A stretch of 64,000 nucleotides of DNA. Origin: ZLKRG08 sp964654815 (GTDB lineage Bacteria > Actinomycetota > Actinomycetes > Nanopelagicales > Nanopelagicaceae). Positions 44,212 to 52,647 of this stretch are shown piece after piece. The stretch lies in the NCBI GenBank assembly GCA_964654815.1, contig CAZZLH010000001.1:47459-111458 (forward strand), in the 5' to 3' direction. The position numbers and the translations under genes are program-made. Numbering within the stretch: the stretch's first letter is position 1; the number at the start of each line of letters is the position of its first letter. The notes below the pieces were generated by a model. That model did not search any database. It was not told the origin of the DNA and saw only the letters and a program-made list of their open reading frames with translations.

Positions 44212-45453
44212 TTACATTTTCTTGTTTGCCATCAGCGCAGCTCCAACAAAACTTCTAGCACTTGGTAGCAGAGGAAGTACGGAGGCTTGGAAATTATGGT
44301 AGATGTCAGGTTTACCATCCCAAGTATGTGAAACCAAATTCTGATTCTTGTCTAACTCTGCCTTCCAAGAGCCGTATTCATGGTCAATCACATATTGGTC
44401 TATGTAAGTCCACCATCTTGTGTAGTCGTCCGCAAAACTCTCTTCTTCAGTAATTTGATGTAAACAATATGCAGTCAGCACTGCTTCTGCCGGTACCCAA
44501 AACATTCGTGAAGAGGTAACTGTGGAACCATCCCAATCAATCGTATAAACAAAACCTTCGCCTCCATCAGGCGCCCATCCATACTGCTTTGCTACTTCAT
44601 ATAAGCCGCGTGCACCTTCTATCATCCAATCATGTTCCACGCCGGACAAACCATGATTTAGATGGATTAGTAGCCGGGCCCATTCCAAGAGATGTCCAAT
44701 AGTCACACCATAAGGTCTGAATGGATCTGCAGGACGTGACTTATTAAATTCTAGATCTGGTACCCATTGTGAGCTGAAGTGCTCAGGCAAAAACCATTTC
44801 CCTTTTGGGTTCAACCGTGCAAATCCATCTATGGAGCGTTTTGAAATTAGATAGGCACGGTCAAAATACTTCTGCTCTCCCGTAACATCGAATGCTGCGA
44901 GAAAAGCTTCAACTGCATGCATATTTGCATTTATGCCACGATAAGGATCAAGCGTTGTGAATTCATTGTCCCAATGATTCTTCATCATCTTGAAATCTTC
45001 ATCCCAAAAATACTTGTCGAGAATCGAGTCCACATGTGCGTAGGTTTCTTGAGCAGAATCGACACCACAGGCAATACCCATCACAGCTGCAAGCAGGACA
45101 AAGACTTGGTCATAGCAAAGCTTTTCCTCACTAGCGGGTTTGCCCTCAGAATCGATGGAATTGAAATAACCGCCGAATTTCTTATCATGCATCAAATTAT
45201 TGAGAGCAGAGATGCCGACTTCGACTTGTGGTAGAAAATCACCAAACTTCATCAAGTGTGCGATCCCAAAGACATGTGCGAAACGTGCTTGCTCGTAGGT
45301 TTCGCGATTTTTAGAGAAATCTATGCCACCTTTGGAGTTTAGGTAGCCATAGCCACCAAAGGGAGACTGAGCGTTAATACCAAAATCTAGAATAAATTTA
45401 GCATGATTCCTTAGGAAAGCCGAGCCATATTTAGATTGCAGTATCGCATTCAT
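44212..45453 (-). CDS. AGE-family sugar epimerase/isomerase (mannose isomerase/YihS-like)
   Basis: 413 residues with the (alpha/alpha)6-barrel pattern of N-acylglucosamine 2-epimerase relatives. Conserved segments include RGINANMHAVEAFLAA, PYGVTIGHLLEWARLL, FWVPAEAVLTAYCLH and KPDIYHNFQA, closest in memory to bacterial aldose-ketose isomerases (YihS, mannose isomerase) rather than renin-binding epimerases. Likely interconverts mannose, glucose and fructose-type sugars in the cytoplasm. TATATT ends 6 bases before the ATG. Convergent with the secreted peptidase candidate, 27 bases apart. Confidence 0.85.
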   Translation of the reverse strand: MNAILQSKYGSAFLRNHAKFILDFGINAQSPFGGYGYLNSKGGIDFSKNRETYEQARFAHVFGIAHLMKFGDFLPQVEVGISALNNLMHDKKFGGYFNSIDSEGKPASEEKLCYDQVFVLLAAVMGIACGVDSAQETYAHVDSILDKYFWDEDFKMMKNHWDNEFTTLDPYRGINANMHAVEAFLAAFDVTGEQKYFDRAYLISKRSIDGFARLNPKGKWFLPEHFSSQWVPDLEFNKSRPADPFRPYGVTIGHLLEWARLLIHLNHGLSGVEHDWMIEGARGLYEVAKQYGWAPDGGEGFVYTIDWDGSTVTSSRMFWVPAEAVLTAYCLHQITEEESFADDYTRWWTYIDQYVIDHEYGSWKAELDKNQNLVSHTWDGKPDIYHNFQASVLPLLPSARSFVGAALMANKKM

Positions 45454-45459
45454 GTATCA

Positions 45460-45465
45460 AATATA
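45460..45465 (-). promoter_or_regulatory. -10 box of the sugar isomerase gene
   Basis: TATATT on the minus strand, 6 bases before the ATG at 45453. Confidence 0.55.
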
Positions 45466-45569
45466 GTGGCGTACTTGAAAACTTGCTAGAAAAATAATGG
45501 AAATTTACATTTTGTAAGCTCAACCTTAAATTAGAACCAGAGGGACTATTTATTTTTAGTTGGAGCCGC

Positions 45570-45575
45570 TAAGTT
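45570..45575 (+). promoter_or_regulatory. -10 box of the class V aminotransferase gene
   Basis: TAAGTT ends 7 bases before the ATG at 45583; leaderless arrangement. Confidence 0.5.
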
Positions 45576-45582
45576 AAGGCTT

Positions 45583-46779
45583 ATGGCCTACGACATCAAT
45601 CGCGTAAGAAGTGAATTTCCATCTCTTGAATCTGGTCTGGCTTTCTTTGATGGCCCTGGTGGTTCGCAAGTTCCTCGAAGTGTCGGTGAGGCAATTGCAA
45701 GAGCAATAATTCAACCTACCTCTAATCGAAATACCGTGACGCTCTCCGAACAGAATGCGGAGAAGTGTGTTCAGGATTATCGCCATGCGGTTGCAGATCT
45801 TTTGAATTGCGAACCAAACGGGGTTATCTACGGCAGAAGTTGGACTCAATTGGTATATGACCTATCTCGAAATTTAGCTAAACAATGGTCACCAGGTGAT
45901 GAAATCATCGTTACGAAATTGGATCATGATTCAAATATTCGACCTTGGGTGCAAGCAGCGGAAGCGAAAGGCGTGGTCGTAAAGTGGGCTGAGTTCGATG
46001 TCGAGACAGCAGAATTACCGGTAGAAGCGGTGACTAAATTACTTTCAAAAAAGACTAAATTTGTAGCTTGCACTGGCGCAGCTAATACCCTCGGTACTAG
46101 ACCTGATATCCAAAGTATCGGTAAAGCCGTGCATGATGCCGGAGCTCTATTTTTGGTTGATGGAGTACATCTAACTCCCCATGCCGCGATTGATTTCAAA
46201 GCGTTAGAGGCTGATTTCTTTGGCTTCTCTTCCTATAAGATTTTTGGTCCGCATTGCGGCTCCTTAGTTGCAGATCCTGCGCTACTTGAGAGCATTAAGA
46301 ACGACAAACTCGCGCCATCTACATCTGTAGTCCCTGAGAAATTTGAATTTGGCACTCTGCCTTACGAAATCATGGCGGGAGTTGCAGCTTCCATCGATTT
46401 TATTGCTGGGTTAGATCATGAGGCTACTGGCTCAAGGCGCCAACGAATTGTGAAATCAATGGAAGTCTTAGAGCACTACGAAGCCCCACTCTTCGAATAT
46501 CTAGAGGAGCAGGTTCAATCACTTCCAGGCGTAAAGACTTATGGCCATGCCAAATTGCGCACCCCGACGCTCTACTTCAGTTTTGCCGGTAAAGATGGCG
46601 TAGAGATCTACAAACATTTAGCTAAGCAGAAGGTAAACGCACCATGCCATAACTTCTACGCCTACGAAGCTTCACATGCGTTGGGCTTGGGGGATAAAGG
46701 TGCGCTTAGGGCTGGGCTAGCGCCATATTCCACAAAAGAAGATATTGATCGACTTGTTGATGGCTTAAAGAGTTTTTAA
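45583..46779 (+). CDS. Class V aminotransferase, cysteine-desulfurase-like (VC1184 group)
   Basis: 398-residue PLP enzyme of fold type I. It begins with VRSEFPSLESGLAFFDGPGGSQ, has LDHDSNIRPWV and LFLVDGVHLTPH (PLP Asp/His region), and the PLP lysine in FGFSSYKIFGPHCG. The FFDGPGGSQ opening and SNRNT segment match the VC1184 subfamily of cysteine-desulfurase-related proteins, whose substrate is not established. No iron-sulfur scaffold genes are near, so it is probably not IscS/SufS. The last 15 bases overlap pntB. Confidence 0.85.
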   Translation: MAYDINRVRSEFPSLESGLAFFDGPGGSQVPRSVGEAIARAIIQPTSNRNTVTLSEQNAEKCVQDYRHAVADLLNCEPNGVIYGRSWTQLVYDLSRNLAKQWSPGDEIIVTKLDHDSNIRPWVQAAEAKGVVVKWAEFDVETAELPVEAVTKLLSKKTKFVACTGAANTLGTRPDIQSIGKAVHDAGALFLVDGVHLTPHAAIDFKALEADFFGFSSYKIFGPHCGSLVADPALLESIKNDKLAPSTSVVPEKFEFGTLPYEIMAGVAASIDFIAGLDHEATGSRRQRIVKSMEVLEHYEAPLFEYLEEQVQSLPGVKTYGHAKLRTPTLYFSFAGKDGVEIYKHLAKQKVNAPCHNFYAYEASHALGLGDKGALRAGLAPYSTKEDIDRLVDGLKSF

Positions 46780-48147
46780 CGCACTTACAACTTTGGTCAA
46801 TGATGCCTTGGCATCACCAAATAGCAATGTGGTTTTGGGATCGTAGAGCAGCTCATTCTCGATTCCTGCAAATCCCGGACGCATCGAACGCTTTAAGAAA
46901 ATTATGTTTGCGGCCTGATCTACATCCAAGATTGGCATGCCATAGATCGGCGCACCAGGTGTGGTCTTTGCCGCTGGATTAACCACATCGTTTGCACCAA
47001 CTACGAGAGCAACATCAGTTTGAGCGAAAGTCGGATTGATCTCTTCCATCTCCACTAATTGTTCATAGGGAACATTAGCCTCTGCTAAAAGCACATTCAT
47101 GTGCCCTGGCATGCGCCCTGCGACCGGATGAATGCCATAAGCAACATCAATTCCTTTAGCGCTCAAGAGATCTGCCATTTCTCGAATGGTGTGCTGTGCT
47201 TGAGCAACTGCTAAGCCATAACCAGGAACAATCACTACGCGACGTGCGTAATTAAGCAGGATAGCTACATCCTCGGGAGAGCCACTACGAACTGGACGAT
47301 TCTCTTGCTCGCCATCGGTCGAAATAGCTTTGGCGGTAAATGCGCCAAAGAGCGTGCCAAAGAGAGATCTGCCCATAGCCGCGGCCATCAATCGAGTGAG
47401 AATCGTGCCGGATGCGCCAACCAAAGTTCCAGCCACAATCAAGAGGATATTTTCGAGAACGTAACCACTTGCTGCCACAGTCAATCCGGTAAAGGCATTT
47501 AGCAGTGAGATAACTATTGGTACATCTGCGCCACCAACCGGTAGCACGAACAAGACGCCAAATAGCAAGGACAGGACTGCCAGCATCTCAAGTAGTCCAT
47601 CGCCGCCGCGGATAATTACTGCGCCCGCGTTTACCACGATCGCACCCAGAGTTGCGGCGATTATGAATCTTCCGCCCGGGAAGATAACCGGTCTAGTGGT
47701 CATCAACTCTTGCAACTTAAGGAAGGTGACAATCGACCCGCTAAATGAGATACATCCAACGACTACGGTAAAGACCGTGGCAATTGCCGCGAGAGTCGAG
47801 GCAGATGCACCGAGATTTAAATACTCCACGATTGCGACAAGCGCAGCAGCGCCACCGCCTACACCATTAAAGAGCGCCACCATCTGGGGCATCTGGGTCA
47901 TTTGCACTCGGCGCGCTGCCGGAACACCAAATGCCACACCGATTGCAACCGCAGAGATAATCAATGGCACATTCTTAAGCGCTCTGCCATCGTTATAGAA
48001 GAAGACCACGAGGGTTGCAAGACCAGCGCCAGCAGCTCCAATCAAGTTACCGCGACGGGCGCTTTTCGGGGACGATAAACCTTTTAGCGCCAGGATAAAT
48101 GCAACAGCCGAAACCAAACCTAATAAATCGTAGAGATTACGGTTCAT
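46765..48147 (-). CDS. pntB: NAD(P) transhydrogenase subunit beta
   Basis: 460 residues: membrane part with about nine helices (residues 1-260), then the NADP-binding dIII domain with VIVPGYGLAVAQAQH, GIHPVAGRMPGHMNVLLAEA and VVGANDVVNPAAK. The proton-translocating enzyme transfers hydride from NADH to NADP+, supplying NADPH for biosynthesis. Third gene of the leftward pntAa-pntAb-pntB operon, overlapping pntAb by 4 bases; its 3' end overlaps the convergent aminotransferase by 15 bases. Confidence 0.96.
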   Translation of the reverse strand: MNRNLYDLLGLVSAVAFILALKGLSSPKSARRGNLIGAAGAGLATLVVFFYNDGRALKNVPLIISAVAIGVAFGVPAARRVQMTQMPQMVALFNGVGGGAAALVAIVEYLNLGASASTLAAIATVFTVVVGCISFSGSIVTFLKLQELMTTRPVIFPGGRFIIAATLGAIVVNAGAVIIRGGDGLLEMLAVLSLLFGVLFVLPVGGADVPIVISLLNAFTGLTVAASGYVLENILLIVAGTLVGASGTILTRLMAAAMGRSLFGTLFGAFTAKAISTDGEQENRPVRSGSPEDVAILLNYARRVVIVPGYGLAVAQAQHTIREMADLLSAKGIDVAYGIHPVAGRMPGHMNVLLAEANVPYEQLVEMEEINPTFAQTDVALVVGANDVVNPAAKTTPGAPIYGMPILDVDQAANIIFLKRSMRPGFAGIENELLYDPKTTLLFGDAKASLTKVVSALKTL

Positions 48148-48428
48148 TGCTTCTTACCTTTGAACATCTCAAGCATTCGATCAGTAACCACAAAACCACC
48201 AACCATATTTATGGTTGCCAAAATGACCGCAAGCAGGCTTAACCCCAATTCCAAGGGAGTTTCGGAGTGCCCAGCTACCAGAATCGCACCTACCAAGATG
48301 ATCCCGTGAATTGCATTTGCACCGGACATCAATGGGGTGTGCAATGTAGTCGATACTTTTGAAACCACTTCAAAACCCACAAATATCGCTAAAGTGAAGA
48401 TTGCCAGAAGCGCTAGACCACTGCTCAT
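48144..48428 (-). CDS. pntAb: NAD(P) transhydrogenase subunit alpha, membrane part
   Basis: 94 residues with three hydrophobic helices (LALLAIFTLAIFVGFEVVSK, PLMSGANAIHGIILVGAI, VILATINMVGGFVV). This is the separate membrane portion of the alpha subunit, as in the split Rhodospirillum-type enzyme. The TPLMSGANAIHGII segment is conserved. Overlaps both neighbours by 4 bases, so the three parts are translationally coupled. Confidence 0.95.
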   Translation of the reverse strand: MSSGLALLAIFTLAIFVGFEVVSKVSTTLHTPLMSGANAIHGIILVGAILVAGHSETPLELGLSLLAVILATINMVGGFVVTDRMLEMFKGKKQ

Positions 48429-49540
48429 GAATTTCTCCTTGCCCCATCGTGGGTCAGCGCTGATGCGCTAACAATCTCATCCTCAAAATCGATATTTAGT
48501 GACATGGCCTCGCCATCTTTCGCAGGTTTGGTAATCAGAGTTAGCAGATTAAGCACGTTACGCGAGTAGAGACTTGAGGCATGAAATGGCAACGAACTCG
48601 GCACATCTTTACCACCCCAAATGATGACGCCGTTGGATGTTGTTACCACTTCGCCGGCGATAGAACCTTCAACATTGCCACCAGTCTCCGCAGCCAGATC
48701 GACTATTACTGATCCTGGAGTCATCGCATCAACCATTTGTTTGGTCATTAATCGTGGCGCGGGGCGTCCAGGCACCGCAGCTGTGGTGATTACGACATTT
48801 GATTTTGCGATAAATGGCGTCAACAACTCTTGTTGTCTTTTGGCTCGATCCTCTGACATCTCGCGGGCATAGCCACCGCTTCCGGCTAAAGCTTCTAACT
48901 CCAATTCAATAAAAGTTGCGCCCATGGATTTAACTTCATCTGCCGAGGATGGTCGAACATCGTATGCGCTCACTACTGCACCGAGTCGTCTTGCAGTTGC
49001 GATGGCTTGTAGTCCTGCAACACCGGCGCCTAAAACCAATACCTGTGCGGGAGTTACGGTTCCCGCGGCGGTCATCAAGAGTGGGAAGAAGCGCGGACTT
49101 AACTCTGCACCCACGAGCGCTGCTTTATAGCCGGCACATAGCGCCTGCGAAGTTAACGCATCCATGGATTGCGCTCTCGAAATGCGCGGTACTAATTCCA
49201 TAGAGAATGCAGTGGCGCCAACTTTGGCTAGCGCCTCGATGCTATCGACGGCAGTTGTGGGCGATAGAAATGAGATCGTGACTGCGCCTTTTTTGAGCGA
49301 TTGAGCCTGTTGCGGGGTTAGTGGCTGCACGGAGAGCACTACATCGGCACCGCTTATTACCTCTTTAGCCACCTTTGCACCGGCAGCTTCATAATCATTA
49401 TCGCTAGCTTGGGCGGATATTCCGGCACCATTTTCAATCACCACTTCAAAACCAAGTTTGGTGAATTTGCTTATTACATCCGGAACTAGCGCAACGCGCT
49501 TCTCTCCAGCTTTGATTTCCTTGGGGACCGCAACGCGCAT
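48425..49540 (-). CDS. pntAa: NAD(P) transhydrogenase subunit alpha, soluble NAD-binding part
   Basis: 371 residues; alanine-dehydrogenase-like dI domain. It begins MRVAVPKEIKAGEKRVALVP and contains LVLGAGVAGLQAIATARRLG (NAD site), the RQQELL mobile-loop region and LAAETGGNVEGS. Soluble only; the membrane helices are in pntAb. TAGATT ends 6 bases before the ATG, so the operon probably starts leaderless, 32 bases after the argF stop. Confidence 0.95.
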   Translation of the reverse strand: MRVAVPKEIKAGEKRVALVPDVISKFTKLGFEVVIENGAGISAQASDNDYEAAGAKVAKEVISGADVVLSVQPLTPQQAQSLKKGAVTISFLSPTTAVDSIEALAKVGATAFSMELVPRISRAQSMDALTSQALCAGYKAALVGAELSPRFFPLLMTAAGTVTPAQVLVLGAGVAGLQAIATARRLGAVVSAYDVRPSSADEVKSMGATFIELELEALAGSGGYAREMSEDRAKRQQELLTPFIAKSNVVITTAAVPGRPAPRLMTKQMVDAMTPGSVIVDLAAETGGNVEGSIAGEVVTTSNGVIIWGGKDVPSSLPFHASSLYSRNVLNLLTLITKPAKDGEAMSLNIDFEDEIVSASALTHDGARRNS

Positions 49541-49546
49541 ATGGAT

Positions 49547-49552
49547 AATCTA
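49547..49552 (-). promoter_or_regulatory. -10 box of the pnt operon
   Basis: TAGATT on the minus strand, 6 bases before the pntAa ATG. Confidence 0.55.
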
Positions 49553-49572
49553 CTAAGTTGGCGCGTTTGAAA

Positions 49573-50514
49573 CTAGTTGTTTCCCTTTATTTCGCCGCGG
49601 GTTAAGTGATAGAGCAGCGCTTGAATAGTAGTGCGGCGATGCAGCGCCTCACGCCAGATAACTGATTTCGCGCCATCAATAACGCTAGCTTCGACCTCTT
49701 CGCCGCGATGGGCCGGCAAGCAGTGCATGAAGATTGAATCTGGCGCAGTCTGCGCCATCAATTTTTCAGTAACAGCGTAGGGTGCCAATATCTTGCTTTT
49801 TTCTGCGCGCTCTGATTCGGGATCTCCCATGGACATCCAAACATCGGTATATAACACTGATGCGCCTTTTGCGGCTGCAACTGGATCGTTGGTCAATTCA
49901 ATTTTGGCGCCACTTTCTTTTGCAATCTGCTCTGCCTGTTGGACCAATTTTGCATCAGGCGCCCATTTGCCACCAGGAGTTGCGGCAACGACATGAGCTC
50001 CCATGATTGCACCAAAGATCAACCAAGCATTTGCCATATTGTTGCCATCACCTAGATAGGCAAATTTTCTACCAGAGATATCTTTCCCGAAAACTTCGCG
50101 GATGGTTACCCAGTCGGCCAACAATTGGGTCGGGTGATCCAAATCAGTTAGCGCATTAATTACCGGAATACTGGCAGTAGCGCCAAGCTCATCAACCTCT
50201 GCCTGTTGGTAGGTGCGAATAATCAATGCTGCACAATAACCACTAATGATCTTTGCCGTATCTGCAATGGTCTCGCCGCGGCCTAATTGCAGTTCATCGC
50301 CTCTGATGAAGATTGGAGTGCCACCTAAATGAGCAGTGGCTGTTTCGGATGCAAGTCTGGTGCGAGTAGAAGGCTTGGTCATATAAATTGCCACAGTCTT
50401 GTTTTGCAAATGATTTGATGCACTTAGTGGTTCAGCAGCGAATTTTGCTGAGGTATCAAGTAACAATTCGATATCATCACGCGATAAATCTGCGCTGCGT
50501 AGCAAGTCCTTCAC
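49573..50514 (-). CDS. argF: Ornithine carbamoyltransferase
   Basis: Makes citrulline from ornithine and carbamoyl phosphate in arginine synthesis. 313 residues; carbamoyl-phosphate loop KPSTRTRLASE, then ALTDLDHPTQLLADW, and the ornithine-binding HCLPAHRGEEV near the C-terminus. The Phe-Glu of the usual FEKxSTRT is replaced (YMTKPSTRTR). No other arg genes are adjacent, so it stands apart from any arginine operon. The start is GTG, 6 bases after TAGACT. Confidence 0.93.
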   Translation of the reverse strand: MKDLLRSADLSRDDIELLLDTSAKFAAEPLSASNHLQNKTVAIYMTKPSTRTRLASETATAHLGGTPIFIRGDELQLGRGETIADTAKIISGYCAALIIRTYQQAEVDELGATASIPVINALTDLDHPTQLLADWVTIREVFGKDISGRKFAYLGDGNNMANAWLIFGAIMGAHVVAATPGGKWAPDAKLVQQAEQIAKESGAKIELTNDPVAAAKGASVLYTDVWMSMGDPESERAEKSKILAPYAVTEKLMAQTAPDSIFMHCLPAHRGEEVEASVIDGAKSVIWREALHRRTTIQALLYHLTRGEIKGNN

Positions 50515-50520
50515 TTAATA

Positions 50521-50526
50521 AGTCTA
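50521..50526 (-). promoter_or_regulatory. -10 box of argF
   Basis: TAGACT on the minus strand, 6 bases before the argF GTG. Back to back with the GH18 promoter in a 34-base spacer. Confidence 0.55.
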
Positions 50527-50536
50527 TCTAAAAAAG

Positions 50537-50542
50537 TAAACT
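50537..50542 (+). promoter_or_regulatory. -10 box of the GH18 gene
   Basis: TAAACT ends 6 bases before the GTG at 50549. Confidence 0.55.
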
Positions 50543-50548
50543 CTTTCC

Positions 50549-52321
50549 GTGCCGAAAAAATCGCTGCAAAAATTGAGCAAGAGAACCAGGCTTTCTAGCT
50601 TCGGCAGGGCCATATCCCTGATCCTTGCAATCAATCTGCTGGCGATTAATTTCCAACCCGCGGTAGCCGAAAATCCGCAGCCACGAAAGATTTACAGTGG
50701 CTGGGTCCCTTATTACTCGATGAAGAACTCACTTCCTGCGGTCCTTAACAATATTGATTTGATACGAGAAGTATTGCCCTTCTGGTACACCTTGAAGTAC
50801 AACAACAATCAAGTCGCAATCCAAGATCTATACACACCAGCAAATCCCAGCGTGCCAATTACACAACCGTTAAGTACTTTGAAATCAGCGGGATTGACCA
50901 TCATCCCTACCATCACAGATGGCACGGACAAGTTGGTGCTCTCAAATCTGCTCTCCACCGATGCAGGGCGATTAGCCGCGGTCACTGCAATCAATAATTT
51001 AGTGTTACAGAATAATTTTGATGGAATCGATTTAGATTTTGAGGGTTTTGCATTTGTCGACGGAAATACCACTTGGGATAAGACCAAGGTCTATTGGGTG
51101 GAATTTGTTAAACAATTAAGTACTACCCTGAAGAGCAATGGCAAACTCTTATCGATCACCACTCCTTATCTATTAGATCCCAAGTCAGGCAAACGTGGTT
51201 ATTATGTTTATGCTTGGGCTGAAATCGCACCATTTATAGATCGTTTGCGCATCATGACCTATGACTATTCGGTAGCTAAACCTGGGCCGATTGGCCCCAT
51301 CAATTGGACCGAAGACACAATCAAATATGCCGTTTCAATTATTCCCGCATCAAAAGTCTTTGTGGGTGTAGCCGGTTATGGCAGAGATTGGGTGACAAAA
51401 GTTGAAGGTATCTGCCCCGCAGATGTTGCAAAGACAATTACTACTTCTGCCAAGGCTGCGACCTTTCTGATGAGTAATGCGGCAAATTTAGCTGCCGGAT
51501 ATGGCGCGACCATCACCTACAACGAAGCATTTCAAGAGGCAACATTTAGCTATCAGAAAACCTATAACGGAAATACCGCGACCGGTCTTGCCACCAGCTG
51601 TGTGGCATCTCGGACTGCTTGGTACCAAGATGCTCGTGCATTTCAAGTTCGCGCGCAATTAGTAGAGAAGTATCGATTGGGCGGGGTTGTGGCCTGGACC
51701 ATTGGTTTTGAAGAGCCGCAAGCGATGACAAATATTAGGAATGTGGCCTTATCAATCGCCCCCGACAAGGTTCTGTCATCAATCACTAGTGATCTGACGG
51801 AATTCAATTATGGCCAACCTATCAACCTAAATGGCATCTTCACTCTGGCTGATAAACAGCCCATTGCGGCGCTACCAGTAGCAGTTGAGGTCAAGAACTC
51901 CGCGGACCAAAGTTGGCGGGAGATCACCAAACTGACAACTGGCGCTGATGGAAAAGTAGCGCTCCAACTATATGTAGGGCTAAACCAGTCAATACGTATG
52001 CGTAGCGAGGGAAGTTGGGAGCGCTTGGAAGGTATCTCAAATGCGCAGCCACTTACGGTCAAGCCGCAATTAAAGATCTCCGCTCCTGCCAGCGTGGCAG
52101 CAAAAAGTAAATTCAGCGTTACCGGAAGTGCGACTCCAGGTAAGCAAGCGATAATCAATTTAGAGAACTTTGATGGTAAGTGGCAGAGAGTTGCCACAAC
52201 CACCGCAGATGAGAGCGGTAATTACGCTTTCTCTTATCTCTCGAACTCAGGCCCATTCATGAAATTGCGAGTTAGCGCCGGTGGTTCACAATCTGCCGCA
52301 GTCACAGTCGTAGTTCGTTGA
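50549..52321 (+). CDS. Secreted GH18 glycosidase (chitinase-like/spore-lysin-like)
   Basis: 590 residues, GTG start, basic N-terminus and signal peptide ending near AVA at 40. The GH18 barrel (about 45-395) shows the catalytic motif FDGIDLDFEGF with Asp161, Asp163 and acid Glu165, plus RIMTYDYSVA. The single-barrel form beginning IYSGWVPYYS resembles wall-active GH18 proteins (YaaH/CotE type) as much as chitinases. About 190 residues of beta-sandwich linker and Ig-like domain follow, perhaps for binding. Probable target: chitin or peptidoglycan outside the cell. Confidence 0.87.
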   Translation: MPKKSLQKLSKRTRLSSFGRAISLILAINLLAINFQPAVAENPQPRKIYSGWVPYYSMKNSLPAVLNNIDLIREVLPFWYTLKYNNNQVAIQDLYTPANPSVPITQPLSTLKSAGLTIIPTITDGTDKLVLSNLLSTDAGRLAAVTAINNLVLQNNFDGIDLDFEGFAFVDGNTTWDKTKVYWVEFVKQLSTTLKSNGKLLSITTPYLLDPKSGKRGYYVYAWAEIAPFIDRLRIMTYDYSVAKPGPIGPINWTEDTIKYAVSIIPASKVFVGVAGYGRDWVTKVEGICPADVAKTITTSAKAATFLMSNAANLAAGYGATITYNEAFQEATFSYQKTYNGNTATGLATSCVASRTAWYQDARAFQVRAQLVEKYRLGGVVAWTIGFEEPQAMTNIRNVALSIAPDKVLSSITSDLTEFNYGQPINLNGIFTLADKQPIAALPVAVEVKNSADQSWREITKLTTGADGKVALQLYVGLNQSIRMRSEGSWERLEGISNAQPLTVKPQLKISAPASVAAKSKFSVTGSATPGKQAIINLENFDGKWQRVATTTADESGNYAFSYLSNSGPFMKLRVSAGGSQSAAVTVVVR

Positions 52322-52330
52322 TTGATTCGT

Positions 52331-52336
52331 TAAAAT
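52331..52336 (+). promoter_or_regulatory. -10 box of clpS
   Basis: TAAAAT ends 7 bases before the clpS ATG. Confidence 0.6.
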
Positions 52337-52343
52337 TCGCTTT

Positions 52344-52646
52344 ATGGTAAAGATTAATTCTCACACCAATACCCAATTAGATGAGGAGTTGAAGGCAATC
52401 TTCAGCAATGATCGTCTCTGGGTTACTGTGGTTTGGGATGATCCCGTCAATTTGATGTCATATGTGACCTATGTATTCATGGAGCTCTTTGGTTACACCA
52501 AGGAGCATGCCACTGAACTGATGTTGAAAGTTCATAATGATGGCAAAGCAGTAGTTTCTAACGGATCACGCGAAGAGATGGAGCGGGACGTGCAGAGACT
52601 TCATGAATACGGATTATGGGCCACAATCTCAAAGGAAGAGTTGTAA
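52344..52646 (+). CDS. clpS: ClpS adaptor of Clp protease
   Basis: 100 residues. It directs N-degron substrates to the ClpC/ClpA-ClpP protease. Family blocks are visible: WVTVVWDDPVNLMSYVTYVF, HATELMLKVHNDGKAVV and the terminal YGLWATISKE. The DDPVN motif that forms part of the degron pocket is intact. Directly followed by DUF2017, the normal actinobacterial arrangement. Confidence 0.95.
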   Translation: MVKINSHTNTQLDEELKAIFSNDRLWVTVVWDDPVNLMSYVTYVFMELFGYTKEHATELMLKVHNDGKAVVSNGSREEMERDVQRLHEYGLWATISKEEL

Positions 52647-52647
52647 G

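Noticed and set aside
41010..45580. att-site repeat of the tRNA-Tyr 3' end marking an integrated element
   Set aside because: No second copy of the tRNA end was seen between 41 and 45.6 kb and there is no integrase gene, so an island by site-specific integration is not supported.
45583..46779. Cysteine desulfurase for iron-sulfur assembly (IscS/SufS)
   Set aside because: The N-terminal FFDGPGGSQ and SNRNT segments fit the VC1184-type subgroup and no Suf or Isc genes are adjacent.
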